This document shows positions 32,342 through 44,382 of a stretch of DNA of 64,000 bases, one piece after another (the stretch's first letter is position 1; each line of letters begins with the position of its first letter). Source of the DNA: Clostridium sp. (lineage in GTDB: Bacteria > Bacillota > Clostridia > Clostridiales > Clostridiaceae); assembly GCA_028692255.1 (NCBI GenBank), contig JAQUXS010000004.1, forward strand, positions 19,616 to 83,615. Reading direction: 5' to 3'. Under the pieces are notes generated by a model, which was given only the letters and a program-made list of their open reading frames with translations, made no database searches and was not told the origin of the DNA. The position numbers and the translations under genes were made by a program.

Positions 32342-33097
32342 TTATAAAACTGTACACATTATAAACCCAATCATAACCCCTGACAATATTCCAAATCTAG
32401 CTTCTAAACCGTCCTTTAGTTTTATAGCTTCAGGTATCATACTAAAAAGCACTACATATATCATTATGCCAGATGCTAGTCCCAAACTTAGCCCTAATAT
32501 TCTTTGTGAAATGTTACCTACAAAAATTCCAATTATAACGCCAACTGCAGTTGGAAGTGCTGTCACAGCTGTATATAAAAATGTTTTAAGAGGATCCATT
32601 CCTGAAACTATCATTGGTGCTGTAACAGCAAGTCCCTCTGGTATATCATGTACAGATATTAGTATGCACATCTTTAGCCCCAAACTTTTTCCTGCCGCAA
32701 AGCCGCATCCCATTATAATTCCTTCTGGTAAGTTATGTATCATAAGCCCTACTGCTGTTAAAAGGGCCATTTGTCTCGTGGCATCTTTTATCACACTTTT
32801 GTTACCTTTTAAAATAGTATCTCCAAAGAAAATAATAGCAATTCCTAAAATAATACTTCCTAAAACATTTGCAAAATTCGTTTTCAAAAGAGATTCTGGA
32901 AGCAAATCGAATACCACAACCGACATCATAAGTCCACCTGAAAGACCAATCATTACACTCATTAGTCCCTTTGTTGGTTTTTTAAAGAGAAGTCCCAATG
33001 CTGACCCCAAAAGTGTTCCTAAAAGTGATACAACGCACAGAAACAAAGTTATAATTATATGTTTTTCCACAAAAAAACACCTCCATATCTTTACCAT
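32342..33097 (-). CDS. ZIP-family metal transporter
   Basis: GLMIHNLPEGIIMGCGFAAG ... ISVHDIPEGLAVTAPM ZIP motifs. Confidence 0.88.
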   Translation of the reverse strand: MVKIWRCFFVEKHIIITLFLCVVSLLGTLLGSALGLLFKKPTKGLMSVMIGLSGGLMMSVVVFDLLPESLLKTNFANVLGSIILGIAIIFFGDTILKGNKSVIKDATRQMALLTAVGLMIHNLPEGIIMGCGFAAGKSLGLKMCILISVHDIPEGLAVTAPMIVSGMDPLKTFLYTAVTALPTAVGVIIGIFVGNISQRILGLSLGLASGIMIYVVLFSMIPEAIKLKDGLEARFGILSGVMIGFIMCTVL

Positions 33098-33118
33098 TTT
33101 ATTGGCTGATATAGAGAT

Positions 33119-33703
33119 TTATTCATTAACATTCCTATATTTTTTAATTTGTTCTATAGCTTCATCTGTAAAAATTGAATTTGTGCAGTATTTATACAAA
33201 TCATTTAATAGTGGATATTTTTTATATCCCCCACTTCTTATTATTGTATAAAAATAATCATTTTCAGGATTACTTTGTTTGAGTTTTGAATAATAATACC
33301 CAACATAAGGATTTGCCTTTAAAAAATTTATTTCTATAGGTTTTACATATTGACTTCTACTTCTATCTTTTCCTACCAAAATGAGTTTCATATCATAGTT
33401 ATCATTTTCAGTATGAACTAATTGAACCCTCTCTGAAAACATTCTCAAATCTTTTTGAGGAAACCCAAATAGTATTTTTATTCTGTAAGAATCAATTTTA
33501 TACTTTAATTCATTGCTTACAAGCTTGTATGTTATAAGAAGAAGTATTAAAGCTTCAATCAAAGCAAGATAGGCTGTAAAAAATATACTTATCTGTTTTG
33601 AAACATATAAAATTATAGGGAGGCCAATAAAAATAGACAACATAACTGCAGTAAATCTTTTTACTTTAGCGTTTTGTTTTTTTATAGCTTTATCTATATT
33701 CAT
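33119..33703 (-). CDS. Hypothetical membrane protein (two TMs)
   Basis: 194 aa ORF in a conserved operon position. Confidence 0.6.
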   Translation of the reverse strand: MNIDKAIKKQNAKVKRFTAVMLSIFIGLPIILYVSKQISIFFTAYLALIEALILLLITYKLVSNELKYKIDSYRIKILFGFPQKDLRMFSERVQLVHTENDNYDMKLILVGKDRSRSQYVKPIEINFLKANPYVGYYYSKLKQSNPENDYFYTIIRSGGYKKYPLLNDLYKYCTNSIFTDEAIEQIKKYRNVNE

Positions 33704-33751
33704 GACGTTCCTCCTAATAATTTAAAAAGCAATTTATTCTCTATTAAATTA

Positions 33752-34831
33752 TTAAACTGCCTTACTTCCCATACCCTGCATCTTACGTGCTTGTTCCTCT
33801 GTTATAAGTGCATCGATAACTTCATCTATGTCTCCATTTAAGAAACTATCCAGCTTATATATGGTAAGTCCTATTCTGTGATCAGTTACTCTTCCCTGTG
33901 GGTAGTTGTACGTTCTTATTCTTTCACTTCTATCTCCAGTTCCTACCTTACTTCTTCTATCTTCTGCTATAACATCTGCTCTTTCCTGCTGAGCTTTTTC
34001 ATAAATTCTAGCTCTTAAAACCTTCATACCTTTTTCTTTGTTTTTAAGCTGACTCTTTTCATCTTGACATGAAACAACAATTCCTGTTGGTATATGTGTA
34101 ATTCTAACTGCTGAATCTGTGGTATTTACGCACTGTCCACCATGTCCTGATGCTCTAAAAACATCTATTCTTAAATCATTAGCATTAATCTCTATATCAA
34201 CATCTTCAACTTCAGGCATAACTGCAACTGTAGCAGTAGACGTATGAATTCTTCCACTTGATTCAGTATCAGGTATTCTCTGAACTCTATGAGTACCACT
34301 TTCAAACTTAAGTCTGCTAAATACTCTGTCTCCCTTTACCATGAATACAACTTCTTTAAAGCCACCAATGTCAGTTTCATTTGCACTCATTACTTCTACT
34401 TGCCATCTTTTAGTTTCTGCATATCTTGTATACATTCTAAATAAATTTGCAGCAAATAGTGCTGCCTCTTCTCCACCTGCACCAGCTCTTATTTCAACGA
34501 AAACATTTTTTTCGTCGTTTGGATCTTTTGGTAAGAGTAAAACTTTAAGTTCCTCTTGGTATTTAGAAATTTTCCCGCTTAATTCTTTCATTTCCTCTTG
34601 CAGCATTTGTTCAAATTCTTTATCTGAACTTTCACCTAACATTTCATGATCTGCTTCGTAATCCTCCGTTGCTTTTTTGTACTCTCTATATTTTGTAACT
34701 ATTACTTCCATGTCAGATTGCTCCTTGCAAAGCTTCTGCCATTCTTTTTGATTTGCTATAACCGTAGGATCACTTATTTTAATGGAAAGTTCTTCGTATT
34801 TATTTTCTATAAAATTGAGTCTTTCAAGCAT
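33752..34831 (-). CDS. prfA: Peptide chain release factor 1
   Basis: [58 protein letters not shown] (GGQ). Confidence 0.98.
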   Translation of the reverse strand: MLERLNFIENKYEELSIKISDPTVIANQKEWQKLCKEQSDMEVIVTKYREYKKATEDYEADHEMLGESSDKEFEQMLQEEMKELSGKISKYQEELKVLLLPKDPNDEKNVFVEIRAGAGGEEAALFAANLFRMYTRYAETKRWQVEVMSANETDIGGFKEVVFMVKGDRVFSRLKFESGTHRVQRIPDTESSGRIHTSTATVAVMPEVEDVDIEINANDLRIDVFRASGHGGQCVNTTDSAVRITHIPTGIVVSCQDEKSQLKNKEKGMKVLRARIYEKAQQERADVIAEDRRSKVGTGDRSERIRTYNYPQGRVTDHRIGLTIYKLDSFLNGDIDEVIDALITEEQARKMQGMGSKAV

Positions 34832-34910
34832 TATTTATCACTCCGTATTTATATTTACTAATTGTATATTATATCACACAACATTAATCTTAACCACTAT
34901 ATGTGGCACT

Positions 34911-35762
34911 TTAATAGAAAGAAGCTTTTATTACCCTATCATTTAAAGAAAGATCTTTTTTACATTTGATATCTTTAAATCCATTATCTTCAAGCATTTT
35001 GGTAACCTCTTCCTTTTGATCATATCCTATTTCAAAAAATAAGCTGCCATTTTTATTTAAAACATATTTTGATTGCTGTACAATTTCTCTATAGAAAAAA
35101 AGTCCGTCTTTCCCGCCATTAAGCGCCTCATAAGGTTCATAATCCTTAACATCCTTCATTAAAGTGGGAATTATATCTTCCTTTATATATGGTGGATTGG
35201 AAATTACAGCATCAAACTTTTTATTGCCTTCAACTGCAAAATTTAAAAGATTGCTCTTATAAACTTGTACTCTATCATTGAGTTCATGCTTTGCTATATT
35301 CTTTTTAGTAACTTCAATTGCCTTATCAGAAATGTCACAGCAATCTACAATAACATTTTTTATAAAACTTGCCATGCTAATCCCTATGGCACCACTGCCA
35401 CAACAAACATCGCATATGGATTTAAAATTATTTTTTCTTATTTCATCTATAGCTTCTTCACAAAGCACTTCAGTATCTGGTCTTGGTATAAGAACTCCTC
35501 TTTCAATAAAGAACTCAATGCCCATAAATTCAACTTTTTTTATTATATATTTAACTGGCATTTTGTTTTTTCTAAGTTCTATAAATTGCTTATATTTTAT
35601 TTCATCTTCCTCTTTTAGTTCCAAATCTCTATTCATAATTATAAACAATTTATCTACATTTAAAACATTACAAAGTAAAAGCTGACTGTCAAGCATGTAA
35701 GTATCTATACTATTTTGTTTTAAAAGAGAATATCCAAACTTTAAAGCTTCAAAAATTTTCAT
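34911..35762 (-). CDS. prmC: Release factor glutamine methyltransferase
   Basis: ERGVLIPRPDTEVLCEEAI, VISNPPYIKEDIIP. Confidence 0.95.
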   Translation of the reverse strand: MKIFEALKFGYSLLKQNSIDTYMLDSQLLLCNVLNVDKLFIIMNRDLELKEEDEIKYKQFIELRKNKMPVKYIIKKVEFMGIEFFIERGVLIPRPDTEVLCEEAIDEIRKNNFKSICDVCCGSGAIGISMASFIKNVIVDCCDISDKAIEVTKKNIAKHELNDRVQVYKSNLLNFAVEGNKKFDAVISNPPYIKEDIIPTLMKDVKDYEPYEALNGGKDGLFFYREIVQQSKYVLNKNGSLFFEIGYDQKEEVTKMLEDNGFKDIKCKKDLSLNDRVIKASFY

Positions 35763-36674
35763 CTATTCTAAACCCTCCGCTGCTTTTAATGCTTTAATTG
35801 CAACTTCCAATTGACTGTCATCTGGCTCTCTTGTTGTAAGTTTTTGAAGCATAAGTCCAGGATAGGTGCATGCTTTTACAATAGCATTATTACTTCTACC
35901 CATTAATTTTATCACCTCATAAGTAACACCTGAAACTAGTGGCAAAAGCACAATTCTTGTAATCACTCTAAAAATAAGTGATTTCCACCCCGTAAGAGAA
36001 AAAAGAAGTATACTTATTATCATAACTAGAAACATAAAATTAGTGCCACATCTTGGATGAAACCTTGAATATTTTCTTGCATTTGTAGGTATTAATTCAT
36101 CATCATTTTCATAACAAAATACTGTCTTGTGTTCTGCTCCATGATATTCAAATACCCTTCTTATATCACTCATTTTACCTATTAATATTAAGTATAGAAT
36201 AAAAATTGTAACTCTTATAACACCCTCAATTAGGTTTAAAATCACAGGATTTTTAACATTCAATTTTTTAAATATATTTGCAAGAAAAGTTGGAATTATA
36301 AAGAATATCCCAACTGCAAATATAAGTGATACAGCTATAGATAAAATCATATATACTTTTTCAGTTTTATCTTTAAAAATTTTGCTCAAAAATTTTTCAA
36401 ATTTAGAAGGCTCTTCATCTCCCTCATCCTCGAAAAATGAAGCGGAATAATTAAGAGTTTGTATGCCTATAACCATAGATTCTATAAGAGAAACAAATCC
36501 TCTAATAATAGGTATTGAAAAAATCTTATTTTTCTTTGAATATGGAACTGTTTCTTTTACATCAACTGCTATTTCACCATCTTCTTTTCTTACAGCTGTT
36601 GCAATTCCTTTAATTCCACGCATCATAACTCCCTCTATTACAGCCTGACCACCTACTGAATGTTTCATATCCAT
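35763..36674 (-). CDS. DUF1385 (YqhQ-like) membrane protein; start reassigned to the ATG after RBS aatgagggg
   Basis: GGQAVIEGVMMRG, EYHGAEHKTVFCYE, HPRCGTNFMFLVM; longer ORF start at 36746 overlaps tdk. Confidence 0.88.
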   Translation of the reverse strand: MDMKHSVGGQAVIEGVMMRGIKGIATAVRKEDGEIAVDVKETVPYSKKNKIFSIPIIRGFVSLIESMVIGIQTLNYSASFFEDEGDEEPSKFEKFLSKIFKDKTEKVYMILSIAVSLIFAVGIFFIIPTFLANIFKKLNVKNPVILNLIEGVIRVTIFILYLILIGKMSDIRRVFEYHGAEHKTVFCYENDDELIPTNARKYSRFHPRCGTNFMFLVMIISILLFSLTGWKSLIFRVITRIVLLPLVSGVTYEVIKLMGRSNNAIVKACTYPGLMLQKLTTREPDDSQLEVAIKALKAAEGLE

Positions 36675-36684
36675 TACTATCCCC

Positions 36685-37263
36685 TCATTCCTTTGGTACA
36701 ACATGGCACTTTCTGCATCGTGCCTCATAAGATTCCTTAGCTCCAACTAAAACTATTTTATCATTATAATTTGCTGGCTTACCATTTATTAGCCTCTGCG
36801 TTCTTGTTGCAGGATTTCCGCATACCATACATATAGCTTGAATCTTATCTACCATCTCAGCAATTGCCATAAGTTTTGGAACACATCCAAAAGGTTCACC
36901 TCTAAAATCCATATCCAGTCCAGCACATATAACTCTTTTATTATCATCTGCTATTTCGTTCAATACTTTTACTATATTTTCATCCAAAAACTGAACTTCA
37001 TCTACTGCAACTACATCCGTATCAGCATCTAAAAGTGTTAATATATCTTCACTTGTTTTTATAGGAATTGCATCTTCCTTTTCTCCTCTATGTGAAACAA
37101 CATCATCTCTGCTATATCTAATGTCAATATCAGGTTTAAAAACCTGAACCTTTTGTCTTGCTATCTTAGCCCTTCTTATTCTTCTTATAAGTTCTTCTGA
37201 TTTTCCACTATACATAGGTCCAACTATTACCTCTAGCCAACCATGATCCTTAGGTCCGTACAT
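36685..37263 (-). CDS. tdk: Thymidine kinase
   Basis: [36 protein letters not shown], zinc-binding [13 protein letters not shown] / CRKCH. Confidence 0.96.
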   Translation of the reverse strand: MYGPKDHGWLEVIVGPMYSGKSEELIRRIRRAKIARQKVQVFKPDIDIRYSRDDVVSHRGEKEDAIPIKTSEDILTLLDADTDVVAVDEVQFLDENIVKVLNEIADDNKRVICAGLDMDFRGEPFGCVPKLMAIAEMVDKIQAICMVCGNPATRTQRLINGKPANYNDKIVLVGAKESYEARCRKCHVVPKE

Positions 37264-37433
37264 CTTTTTTCCTCCTTAGCTAGAATAAATACAAACATAT
37301 ATATTTTATCAGATGTACTTAATTTATTAAAGAGCAATTTTCAATTAAAAATTGACTATATTCTCTTACATATGATATAATATGAAAGTTGATATTATGG
37401 TTTATTATCATGTATTTGAAAGAGGTGAAAAAC

Positions 37434-37646
37434 ATGAAAGAAGGAATACATCCAGAATACTATCATGATGCAGTAGTTAAATGCGCATGTGGAAATACTT
37501 TTACAACAGGTTCTACTAAAAAAGAACTTAAGGTTGATATTTGTTCAAAATGCCATCCTTTCTTCACTGGACGTCAGAAGTTTGCTGATGCAGGTGGAAG
37601 AGTTGAGAAATTCAGAAAGAAATACAACATACAAGCAGAAGACTAA
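37434..37646 (+). CDS. rpmE: 50S ribosomal protein L31 (zinc-binding type)
   Basis: [53 protein letters not shown] gaggtg upstream of 37434 (ORF track start is too early). Confidence 0.97.
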   Translation: MKEGIHPEYYHDAVVKCACGNTFTTGSTKKELKVDICSKCHPFFTGRQKFADAGGRVEKFRKKYNIQAED

Positions 37647-37661
37647 TATCGTAATAATATT

Positions 37662-37692
37662 AATGGGAAAGATTTTATCTTTCCCATTTTTC
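37662..37692 (+). terminator. rpmE terminator overlapping the 3' end of rho
   Basis: atgggaaagattttatctttcccatttttc. Confidence 0.75.
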
Positions 37693-39243
37693 TTTGTTTA
37701 TTATATCTACAAGTTCCTTATTATTTTTAGTTTCACTTAATAAATTTATTAATTTTTGAGTTACACCCTGTGTATTATTCTCATTATATAAAACTCTTCT
37801 AACTGCATAAGCTGCATCATATTCTTCTTCTGATAAAAGTAACTTTTCTTTTCTTGTCCCTGATTTATATATGTCAACTGCTGGGAATATTCTTCTTTCT
37901 TGTAGTTTTCTATCAAGATGTACTTCCATGTTTCCAGTTCCCTTGAATTCTTCAAATATCATGTCATCCATTCTACTTCCTGTGTCGATAAGCGCAGTAG
38001 CAAGTATAGTAAGACTTCCGCCTTCTTTTATGTTTCTAGCTGCACCGAAGAATTTCTTAGGCATTATAAGTGCTCCTGGATCAAGTCCACCTGAAAGTGT
38101 TCTCCCTGTTGGTGTTATAGTCAAATTATAAGCTCTTGCAAGCCTTGTAAGGCTGTCTAGTAGTATAACTACATCCTGACCTTGTTCAACTATTCTTTTG
38201 GCTCTTTCAAGAACCATATATGCAACTTTTGTGTGATGTTCTGGTTCTTCGTCAAAGGTTGAATATATTACTTCACCATTAATTGAATCTTTCATGTCTG
38301 TAACTTCTTCTGGTCTTTCATCAATTAAAACAACTATAAGCTTAACCTCTGGATGATTAGCTGAAATACTCTTTGCAACTGTTTTTAAAAGAGTAGTTTT
38401 TCCTGCTTTTGGAGGAGCCACGATAAGACCTCTCTGTCCTTTTCCTATAGGAGACATAAGATCCATAAGCCTTGTAGCTAATTCTTTTTGATTTTTTTCA
38501 AGTTTTATTCTTTTATCTGGGTATATTGGAACTAATTTCTCAAAAGGCTTTCTTCCAACTGCTTTTTGTGGATTTTCGCCATTTACACTTTGTACATATA
38601 AAAGTGCCTTGAATTTTTCTCCTTCTTTAGGAGTCCTAACTTTTCCTGATACTTCATCACCTGTTTTTAAATTAAATCTTCTTATTTGTGATGGTGAAAC
38701 GTATATATCATCAGGGCTTGTTAAATAATTTTGGCCACGTAGAAACCCAAAATTGTTGTTATCTACAAGTTCAAGTACTCCTTTTGCAGAACCAGATTCA
38801 TGTACCATTTCTTTAAACTTATTATCTTTTTCTTCTTTTGTAGATCTTTCATTTTTATTATTATTGTTATTATTGCTAGTGTTGTTTGAATATTCAGAAT
38901 TATTTCTGTGATTATCCGCAACATTTTTATCTGAATTTTCAGTTCTTACAACATTTGCTCTACTATTATTTTTTTCTTTTTCATTATCTTTTTTAATTTC
39001 TTTAACTTCTTTAACTTCTTTAAAAGATATGACATTTTTATCGTTTCTACTATTTTCGCTAGTTTTTGGTGTTATTTTTTCTTGAAGTACAACACCATTT
39101 TTTTCAATAGAAACAGGTGAAACCTTTTTTATTTCTTCAATTAAATCTTTTTTCTTAAATTTAGATAAATTCTTTATTTTGAGCCCTTTTGCTATTTCCT
39201 TGAGATGTACAAGAGTTAAACTTTCTAAGTCACCGCTAAACAA
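37675..39243 (-). CDS. rho: Transcription termination factor Rho with Asn-rich insert
   Basis: [37 protein letters not shown]-terminal insert [27 protein letters not shown]. Confidence 0.98.
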   Translation of the reverse strand: MFSGDLESLTLVHLKEIAKGLKIKNLSKFKKKDLIEEIKKVSPVSIEKNGVVLQEKITPKTSENSRNDKNVISFKEVKEVKEIKKDNEKEKNNSRANVVRTENSDKNVADNHRNNSEYSNNTSNNNNNNKNERSTKEEKDNKFKEMVHESGSAKGVLELVDNNNFGFLRGQNYLTSPDDIYVSPSQIRRFNLKTGDEVSGKVRTPKEGEKFKALLYVQSVNGENPQKAVGRKPFEKLVPIYPDKRIKLEKNQKELATRLMDLMSPIGKGQRGLIVAPPKAGKTTLLKTVAKSISANHPEVKLIVVLIDERPEEVTDMKDSINGEVIYSTFDEEPEHHTKVAYMVLERAKRIVEQGQDVVILLDSLTRLARAYNLTITPTGRTLSGGLDPGALIMPKKFFGAARNIKEGGSLTILATALIDTGSRMDDMIFEEFKGTGNMEVHLDRKLQERRIFPAVDIYKSGTRKEKLLLSEEEYDAAYAVRRVLYNENNTQGVTQKLINLLSETKNNKELVDIINKEKWER

Positions 39244-39468
39244 AAAGACAACACCTCCATATTTTATTTTATATAAAAAGATAATTAGGGAATTTAAAAA
39301 GAATCAGTATAGACATGATTAATACTACAGATTAATATTTCTTATAAATCTGTACAATTTTTAAAACTTTAAAATTTCCTTCCATTCATCTTTATAATAC
39401 ATTTAAAATTATAATAAAACAATACTTTTTTTGTATAAAACTCTTTTATGCCTCAAAATCGTTAGCAG

Positions 39469-40167
39469 TTACCTACTCTCATCAACAAATGGAGTTTTAA
39501 AACTTAAATCCATTTGTTTTATAACATTATCATAATATTTCTTCTCACTTTCAGGATACTCAATTAAATATCCATCTTCAGATTTTTCACCAACAACATA
39601 CATTTCATATTCTATATTTTGTCCATCTTTCCATGATAGTACAAACCATTTTCCACTTTGTGCTTTATAATATATATTTTCTTGATTTTTTAAAACATGT
39701 CTATAATACTCACTGGGATTATAATTATTTACATTGTTTCCTCCCCATACTCTAATATTAGCTTTTCCATCATTAGCTTGAAGTATCATTCCTTCATCAC
39801 TATCAAATTTTGCATTTTTGGCAAAATTGTCAGGATAATCTATATTATAACCATATCTTATATTACTATAAGTTTTATAAGTCACTTGTTTATCTTCATT
39901 ATTGGATTTTAAAGCTTTATTTGAAACATTCTTTGTTTTCAAAGGGCTTTTTTTATTAGATTCTTTAGTTTTACTGTTACTAATTACATTATTCTTATAC
40001 TTTGATACTTTAAACTTGTCATTATTACCTTGCTGTATAATACTACTTACTTTCTTTTTATCTTTTTGCTTATTAGAACCTTTAGAATTATTGCTTGCAC
40101 ATCCAACCATGCAAATTAAAGAAACAACTATTAAAATAAGTCCTATTTTTTTACACATTTTTATCAC
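39469..40167 (-). CDS. Putative lipoprotein
   Basis: Lipobox ICMVGC, charged/N-rich linker, C-terminal globular domain. Confidence 0.7.
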   Translation of the reverse strand: MIKMCKKIGLILIVVSLICMVGCASNNSKGSNKQKDKKKVSSIIQQGNNDKFKVSKYKNNVISNSKTKESNKKSPLKTKNVSNKALKSNNEDKQVTYKTYSNIRYGYNIDYPDNFAKNAKFDSDEGMILQANDGKANIRVWGGNNVNNYNPSEYYRHVLKNQENIYYKAQSGKWFVLSWKDGQNIEYEMYVVGEKSEDGYLIEYPESEKKYYDNVIKQMDLSFKTPFVDESR

Positions 40168-40270
40168 GTCCTTACATATTAATAAACGTCTATTTTTTAT
40201 ATTTAATAAGTTTTTTATTTAAATTTTAGTTAAAAAAGGTAAAGATAAAAGGACAAAGTAAGAGGTAAAA

Positions 40271-40315
40271 ATGGGACTGCTGCACTATTTTTTAGTGCGA
40301 CAATCCCATTTTTTA
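40271..40315 (-). terminator. Terminator hairpin downstream of pyrG (GCACTA...TAGTGC family)
   Basis: atgggactgctgcactattttttagtgcgacaatcccat; on the minus strand followed by TTTTTACC. Confidence 0.65.
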
Positions 40316-40325
40316 AGCAATACTA

Positions 40326-41939
<1,614 letters not shown>

Positions 41940-41976
41940 TTATAATCCTCCTATGTGCATATTTATATATAAATTG

Positions 41977-42005
41977 TTGACAAACACAAAAAATAAACTT
42001 ATAAT
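41977..42005 (+). promoter_or_regulatory. Consensus sigma-A promoter pointing right
   Basis: TTGACA (41977-41982), 17-nt spacer, TATAAT (42000-42005). Confidence 0.7.
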
Positions 42006-42011
42006 AGAAAT

Positions 42012-42105
42012 TACCCTATAAACATATAATGGTATTTCTGTGTTCCTAATTAACATAAATATCATTCTAACACAAATAAATATCTTTTTCTATGTTTTTT
42101 TTATT
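42012..42105 (+). ncRNA. Candidate small RNA between pyrG and the 42107 ORF
   Basis: Perfect promoter; TGTGTT...AACACA and AACATA...TATGTT pairings followed by T8 tract near 42096-42103. Confidence 0.35.
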
Positions 42106-42106
42106 T

Positions 42107-42409
42107 TTATAATGTTTTTTCTATATCGTCCTCTATTTCAAAATACATTCTTCTAAATTCCCTATTTATAAATAATTTTTCCTGTGCTTTTTTGTAATTA
42201 TAGTTTAATGATTTTTTGCTGTAATTTGGAAAATAATTATTTATAACATCTATATCAAGGCATCTATATTTTTTAAGTAACAAAAACAAAATATATCTGC
42301 ATTCCTTATCTTTTAGTATCTTAAACATTTCATCCTTAGATATATTCATGTACCTACATAAAATTTCAATTATTTTATCATGCTTTGAACTCATAAGCAT
42401 AAAAACCAC
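42107..42409 (-). CDS. Hypothetical protein
   Basis: 100 aa ORF with plausible codon usage; no recognised domain. Confidence 0.5.
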   Translation of the reverse strand: MVFMLMSSKHDKIIEILCRYMNISKDEMFKILKDKECRYILFLLLKKYRCLDIDVINNYFPNYSKKSLNYNYKKAQEKLFINREFRRMYFEIEDDIEKTL

Positions 42410-42479
42410 CTCTCATTTACATTATTAACAGGTGATTATAATTTAAAACAGAAATTAAATTATCATTATGCATTATTTT

Positions 42480-42917
42480 TTATTTCTGTACCTTAATTTC
42501 AACATCTAAAATTGTTGGTGGAACCTTTTGGCCTGAAATATCCATATCATATTCAATGTGAACACTCCCACCCTCTTCATTTATAAATATGTCTGCAACC
42601 TTAGTATGCGTTGTAATCTGAAGCGTTCCATAAGGAGTATCATACATAGATACATTGTCTAAGCCCTTCTTAAATTCCATTTTTGCATTTGTAGTACCTT
42701 TTCTAAGCATAGTTAATGAATCCGATTTTATTTTCAAGGTAGTTATTGTTCCCTCCATACCTGAAATTTCAGTTTCTTCATATCGTACATAGTATATTTC
42801 ATTTTTTATATAAAAAAGTCCTGGAGTGACTACTGAAATAGGTTCTTCTTTTTCGTCTTCCATCTGATTGCTTGATACACTTATTATAGCCTTTCTATCA
42901 TTCATTATATCCCTCAA
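42480..42917 (-). CDS. DUF1934 family protein (lipocalin-like beta-barrel)
   Basis: GLFYIKNEIYYVRYEETEISGMEGTITTLKIKSDSLTMLRKGTTNAKMEFKKG. Confidence 0.75.
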   Translation of the reverse strand: MRDIMNDRKAIISVSSNQMEDEKEEPISVVTPGLFYIKNEIYYVRYEETEISGMEGTITTLKIKSDSLTMLRKGTTNAKMEFKKGLDNVSMYDTPYGTLQITTHTKVADIFINEEGGSVHIEYDMDISGQKVPPTILDVEIKVQK

Positions 42918-42983
42918 TCCTATAAATTTTATTAAATATTATACCACGTATAATGTAATTTAGGTTCATTACTAACTAAAAAA

Positions 42984-43018
42984 GATCAATGCACAAATTA
43001 TTATTTTGTGCATTGATT
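42984..43018 (-). terminator. Hairpin terminator downstream of ddl, made of GATCAATGCACAAA inverted repeat
   Basis: gatcaatgcacaaattattattttgtgcattgatt. Confidence 0.65.
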
Positions 43019-43042
43019 AATATTTTAATTATCAAAATATTA

Positions 43043-44074
43043 TTATTTGTTATCTCTTTCAAAAGAAAGTTCTATAAGTTCACTTATAAGTTCTTTATAA
43101 GGCTTTCCAGCTGCATCCCACATCTTAGGATACATACTTATACTTGTAAAACCTGGTATTGTATTTACTTCATTAAGGTATATCTCATCTGTATCCTTAT
43201 CAACTAAGAAGTCTACTCTTGCCATACCTGCACAGTCTAATGCACTGAAAATTTTAACTGCTAAATCGCCTACACTCTTTAGTTCATCTTTATTCATAGC
43301 TGCTGGTATTAAAAGTCTAGACTTTACATCGTTGTATTTTGCATCATAATCGTAAAATTCTTTTGCAGGAAGTATCTCCCCTGGAGCTGCAGCCTTAGGA
43401 TCATCATTTCCTATAACAGCCACTTCAACTTCTCTTGCATTTATTGCTTTCTCAACTAAAAGCTTTCTGTCATATTTAAGTGCTTCCTCGATACCACTTA
43501 TTAATTCTTCTCTGTTGTGTGCTTTTGTTATTCCAACTGAAGAACCGCTGTTTGAAGGCTTTATAAATACAGCATAATTTAATTTAGTTTCTATTTCTGA
43601 TATAAGAGCTTCTTTATTCTTCTTATATCCTGATGCTGTTACCACTACATAATCAGCTTGTTTTATGTTAAAGTGTTCAAGTACATATTTAGCATATACT
43701 TTATCCATACATACAGCTGAAGACATAACATTTGGTCCAACACATGGTAGGTCTAAAAGTCTACATAATCCTTGAACTGTTCCATCTTCACCGCATAAGC
43801 CATGAAGCACTGGAAAAACAGCATCAACTTTTCTACTAAACAAAGTATTTTGACCATTTGATTTTTTAAAATTATTATCTTTTTCCCATTCTCCATTTTG
43901 TATTTTATCTATATCTCCTGTATAGTCAAACCATTCTCCTGATTTTGTTATACCTATTGGATAAACTTCATATTTAGAGGAATCTATATTCTTTAGAACA
44001 GATGCTGCAGAAGCTAATGACACCTCATGTTCAGTTGATTTTCCACCAAATAATATAGCTATTTTCTTTTTCAT
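43043..44074 (-). CDS. ddl: D-alanine--D-alanine ligase
   Basis: MKKKIAILFGGKSTEHEVSLASAASVL, FPVLHGLCGEDGTVQGL, YLNEVNTIPGFTSISMYPKMW. Confidence 0.97.
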   Translation of the reverse strand: MKKKIAILFGGKSTEHEVSLASAASVLKNIDSSKYEVYPIGITKSGEWFDYTGDIDKIQNGEWEKDNNFKKSNGQNTLFSRKVDAVFPVLHGLCGEDGTVQGLCRLLDLPCVGPNVMSSAVCMDKVYAKYVLEHFNIKQADYVVVTASGYKKNKEALISEIETKLNYAVFIKPSNSGSSVGITKAHNREELISGIEEALKYDRKLLVEKAINAREVEVAVIGNDDPKAAAPGEILPAKEFYDYDAKYNDVKSRLLIPAAMNKDELKSVGDLAVKIFSALDCAGMARVDFLVDKDTDEIYLNEVNTIPGFTSISMYPKMWDAAGKPYKELISELIELSFERDNK

Positions 44075-44382
44075 ATTAAATCTCTCCCTAATATAAATTA
44101 ATTTATTTTAATTACATATTATTCACTTATTAATTGTCTTCTCTTTAATATATATTTTACTTGTATAATATATTTAAGAAAAGAACCACTTATATGAAAC
44201 TTTTATTCTTTTGTGGTTCTGCTGCAAAATAAAAACTTTACTTAATTTTAAGATTTATAATATAATAGATAATATTGTCTTTATATTGTTATATTTCTTT
44301 TAAAAAATTTAAAAGACGTATATAATTTTAGATATAAATTATATACTAGACTACAGAACAATATACTAATTTAATTTAAAGG

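Noticed and set aside
32466-33251. 261-aa plus-strand ORF
   Set aside because: Antisense to the ZIP transporter gene with recognisable motifs; no independent support.
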